Below the pieces are notes generated by a model, which was not told the origin of the DNA, ran no database searches, and was given only the letters and a program-made list of their open reading frames with translations. Both the position numbers and the translations under genes were made by a program. Of a stretch of DNA of 7,661 bases, positions 5,782-7,661 are shown one piece after another. Position 1 is the stretch's first letter. Every line of letters begins with the position of its first letter. The stretch comes from Eubacteriales Family XIII. Incertae Sedis bacterium (GTDB taxonomy: Bacteria; Bacillota; Clostridia; Peptostreptococcales; Anaerovoracaceae): contig JAISZM010000037.1 in assembly GCA_031269205.1 (NCBI GenBank), positions 1 through 7,661 of the forward strand. The letters are read 5' to 3'.

Positions 5782-5805
5782 ACGGAGAGCATTATAGGGC
5801 ATTAT
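5776..5805 (+). promoter_or_regulatory. Candidate promoter of the asparagine-synthetase-like gene, with direct repeats
   Basis: A perfect TTGACA (5776-5781) is followed after 18 bases by CATTAT (5800-5805), a four-of-six -10. GCATTAT occurs at 5789-5795 and again at 5799-5805, exactly one helical turn apart, with the second copy covering the -10. That is the geometry of tandem protein-binding half-sites. The leader to the start codon would be about 55 nt. Confidence 0.4.
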
Positions 5806-5867
5806 TAAGGTGGCGTTTCGCGGTGGTGGACAGTATATCAACGCCGGATTTTAAAGCGGGGTGTGAA

Positions 5868-7661
5868 ATGATAGAGTTCCTTGTTGTTTATTCCAAAGAT
5901 CATCGTCAACTGACTCCTGACTTATTGGATGTCTTTATCGACAAGCCAATACAGACGAGCGTTTTTCGTAACCCAGCTTATTACAGTTTAAGTCCCGGCA
6001 AAGATAGGTTGCTCGTATTGTTCACTAATAGTCTTGACCGTCATGTGGCAATGGCTGATGCAGAATGGATAACATATTTTCAAGGTCTTATTGCTCAGTC
6101 AAAAGTCGTCAATCGTATTGGAGACTTGGACAACATCAACTTCGAGCAAGACCATTCGATGTTTGTCTATGGCGCTTTTTCGCATAAGAGAGATGATTTC
6201 ATCGTGGCAAGCGTCTTGGGACAATACCGTGTTTTTTGCGCAGTTGACGAGAACGTGTCTGTTTTTGCGTCCAATCCCTATTTGGTTGCTCAAAGCTTTT
6301 ACGCTGATGACACACGATCTGACAGACCGCCGGATGAACGTTTTCTCGACCACAAAAAAGTTGAAAACTTACTTCCTGTTCTACGGGCAAGCGAGTATCC
6401 CACGAACAGGAGCGCGTTCGAAAACGTGTTTTACCTACCGATCAACTGCGGAGTTAAAATCAATGAAAATAATGAGGCAAGCATCTTTTCACTTATTGAT
6501 AAGATGTATTCGAAACTTTCCAGAACCGATTGGAACATGCGTCTGAAAACTGCTTTTGAACAAGCCGAAAAAGGGGCTCTATCCATGTTCGAGGATCTGG
6601 GTACAAAGAAAGGACAAATTACCGGTGGATATGATTCACGTATGCAGCTTGCGGTCAATCTTAAAGCCGGAAATGCCAGGGAGATCAGGTATATTACCAA
6701 GGGTAGTCTGGAACATCCCGATGTAAAGATCGCGAAATTGTTGGCGGAAGCATACGGGCTAAACTTATCGGTCTCTGTGCCGATAACGGACGTCGAATTT
6801 GATGATGATATTTTAGCGCAGGGTTTGAACAAGGGTTTATCGGGGATGAAGATGACTGGTGGGCAAACTCCTTTTTATGAGCTGTACAGTCTTGGCGTCG
6901 GAACCACAAAACAATACAACGACAATCCTGAGGACAATTATTTCAATGTAGGTGGGTATAGTGAATTTGGCGGATGGGGGAATGAGAACCTCGAATGTGG
7001 TTTCAGGAACCGCAATCCTTACTATGAAAGAAATGAAGATAATCGGCCCATTGACACCTTAGATGTTATAGATAAGTATTATGGCATTTCCAATATAAGG
7101 GAAACATATACAGACGAATATGCAAATTCCCTTATTTCGTTGTATCAAACGGGACTATCGTTGTCTCCGACTCTTTATAACGCCGATTTGCCCAATTATG
7201 GACTATTGCGATTCAGACAGTTCGCCGCTTGGAGCAACTATATCGAGGTTTTGCCTTTAGGTTACAACCTATTGTTAAATCAACTCAATCATGTTCAGCC
7301 ACCCGAATTTCATATTGTCGAAAGCATGGCGTTCAGGTTATTTGCTGATTTTATGCCGTCGCTTTTAGAAATACCTTTCGCTGATAGAACATTTGAGAAA
7401 TTCAACTATAGCGGCCATCAGGGTGCGACAATGCCCGAACCTATACGCAACACTACCCATGCTCCAAACGCGGTCACTTTTGCCAATCATGCTAAAGCGA
7501 AATTCTTGGTGCAAAACAATGAGTTGTCTAACGATATATTTAATGTGGTTAGAGAAGAATTTATCAACGAAATGCTAAATGATGTGAGCAGATATGCAAC
7601 AAAACTTATAGCACTCTTTGGGATCTCTTTGTTTGTACAAAACAGAGAATACAGTCCATTA
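5868..7661 (+). CDS. Asparagine-synthetase-like (PP-loop) protein, C-terminus cut by window edge
   Basis: The frame is open for 598 codons from the ATG at 5868 to the window edge. ITGGYDSR at 251-258 is a variant of the SGGxDS pyrophosphate-binding loop of asparagine synthetases and related amide-forming ligases, which activate a carboxylate as its AMP ester. HPDVKIAKLLAEAYGL (283-298) follows as in that family. The N-terminal part resembles the glutaminase half (VFASNPYLVA at 132-141, ENVFYLP at 185-191), but it starts MIEFLVV, so the catalytic Cys2 of glutamine-hydrolysing enzymes is absent. It may therefore use ammonia or another amine, or close an amide within a substrate, as in lasso-peptide cyclases or beta-lactam synthetase. 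The substrate is unknown. GGGGTG lies four bases before the ATG; in-frame GTGs at 5823 and 5826 are alternatives. Composition is more A/T-rich than all genes to its left, suggesting transfer. Partners would lie to the right. Confidence 0.85.
   Translation, partial: MIEFLVVYSKDHRQLTPDLLDVFIDKPIQTSVFRNPAYYSLSPGKDRLLVLFTNSLDRHVAMADAEWITYFQGLIAQSKVVNRIGDLDNINFEQDHSMFVYGAFSHKRDDFIVASVLGQYRVFCAVDENVSVFASNPYLVAQSFYADDTRSDRPPDERFLDHKKVENLLPVLRASEYPTNRSAFENVFYLPINCGVKINENNEASIFSLIDKMYSKLSRTDWNMRLKTAFEQAEKGALSMFEDLGTKKGQITGGYDSRMQLAVNLKAGNAREIRYITKGSLEHPDVKIAKLLAEAYGLNLSVSVPITDVEFDDDILAQGLNKGLSGMKMTGGQTPFYELYSLGVGTTKQYNDNPEDNYFNVGGYSEFGGWGNENLECGFRNRNPYYERNEDNRPIDTLDVIDKYYGISNIRETYTDEYANSLISLYQTGLSLSPTLYNADLPNYGLLRFRQFAAWSNYIEVLPLGYNLLLNQLNHVQPPEFHIVESMAFRLFADFMPSLLEIPFADRTFEKFNYSGHQGATMPEPIRNTTHAPNAVTFANHAKAKFLVQNNELSNDIFNVVREEFINEMLNDVSRYATKLIALFGISLFVQNREYSPL

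Noticed and set aside
5665..5841. Long N-terminal extension of the AKR protein to 5841
   Set aside because: The extension is Pro-rich, resembles no known domain, and covers the inverted-end element. The barrel begins naturally at the ATG at 5664 or 5658.
4687..5841. Plus-strand and alternate-frame open reading frames across the AKR gene
   Set aside because: The minus-strand frame shows the AKR tetrad and eight ferredoxin cysteines; the others are shadows.
6091..6909. Other-frame ORFs over the asparagine-synthetase-like gene
   Set aside because: They overlap an uninterrupted 598-codon frame that carries the PP-loop motif and family-like segments.

Overview
The window looks like chromosomal DNA from an anaerobic Firmicute, probably a clostridial-type lineage with a fairly GC-rich genome. 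I infer this from four things: the small DUF896/UPF0291 protein (a Firmicutes family), the NifS-type cysteine desulfurase with a NifU/IscU scaffold, an aldo/keto reductase fused to a two-cluster ferredoxin domain, and strong AGGAGG-type ribosome binding sites. No rRNA, tRNA, CRISPR array, transposase or phage gene is visible.

Layout. (1) 1-818, minus strand: the N-terminal 272 codons of a radical SAM protein, cut by the window edge, with a 5' region holding two small perfect inverted repeats. (2) 1096-2169, minus: mtnA, methylthioribose-1-phosphate isomerase of the methionine salvage pathway, preceded by a long GC-rich leader that can form competing hairpins. (3) 2310-2362: two divergent promoters that appear to share one palindromic -35 hexamer, TTGCAA. 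One drives mtnA; the other drives the rightward cluster. (4) 2426-4566, plus: DUF896 protein, NifS cysteine desulfurase and NifU/IscU scaffold. The last two form an iron-sulfur cluster assembly pair. The 160 bp between nifS and the scaffold gene is A/T-rich with short repeats. (5) 4687-5664, minus, convergent with the scaffold gene: aldo/keto reductase-ferredoxin fusion, predicted to carry two [4Fe-4S] clusters, so it is a plausible client of the neighbouring cluster assembly genes. (6) 5665-5867: a divergent regulatory region containing an 80-odd bp segment with imperfect inverted ends. Both ends supply an outward-facing -35-like box. (7) 5868-7661, plus: 598 codons of an asparagine-synthetase-like enzyme, open at the right edge. 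It keeps the PP-loop synthetase motif but shows no N-terminal catalytic cysteine.

Regions 2-5 read as housekeeping sulfur and iron-sulfur metabolism. The last gene differs. It is visibly more A/T-rich: 24 of 60 bases are G/C at 7321-7380, against 44 of 60 at 1621-1680 inside mtnA (hand counts of two sample lines). Its codon use also differs, so it may mark the start of an accessory or transferred cluster that continues to the right. I found no demonstrably new multi-gene system. The points most worth following are the asparagine-synthetase-like gene, the inverted-repeat element with outward -35 boxes, the shared-hexamer divergent promoter and the switch-like mtnA leader.
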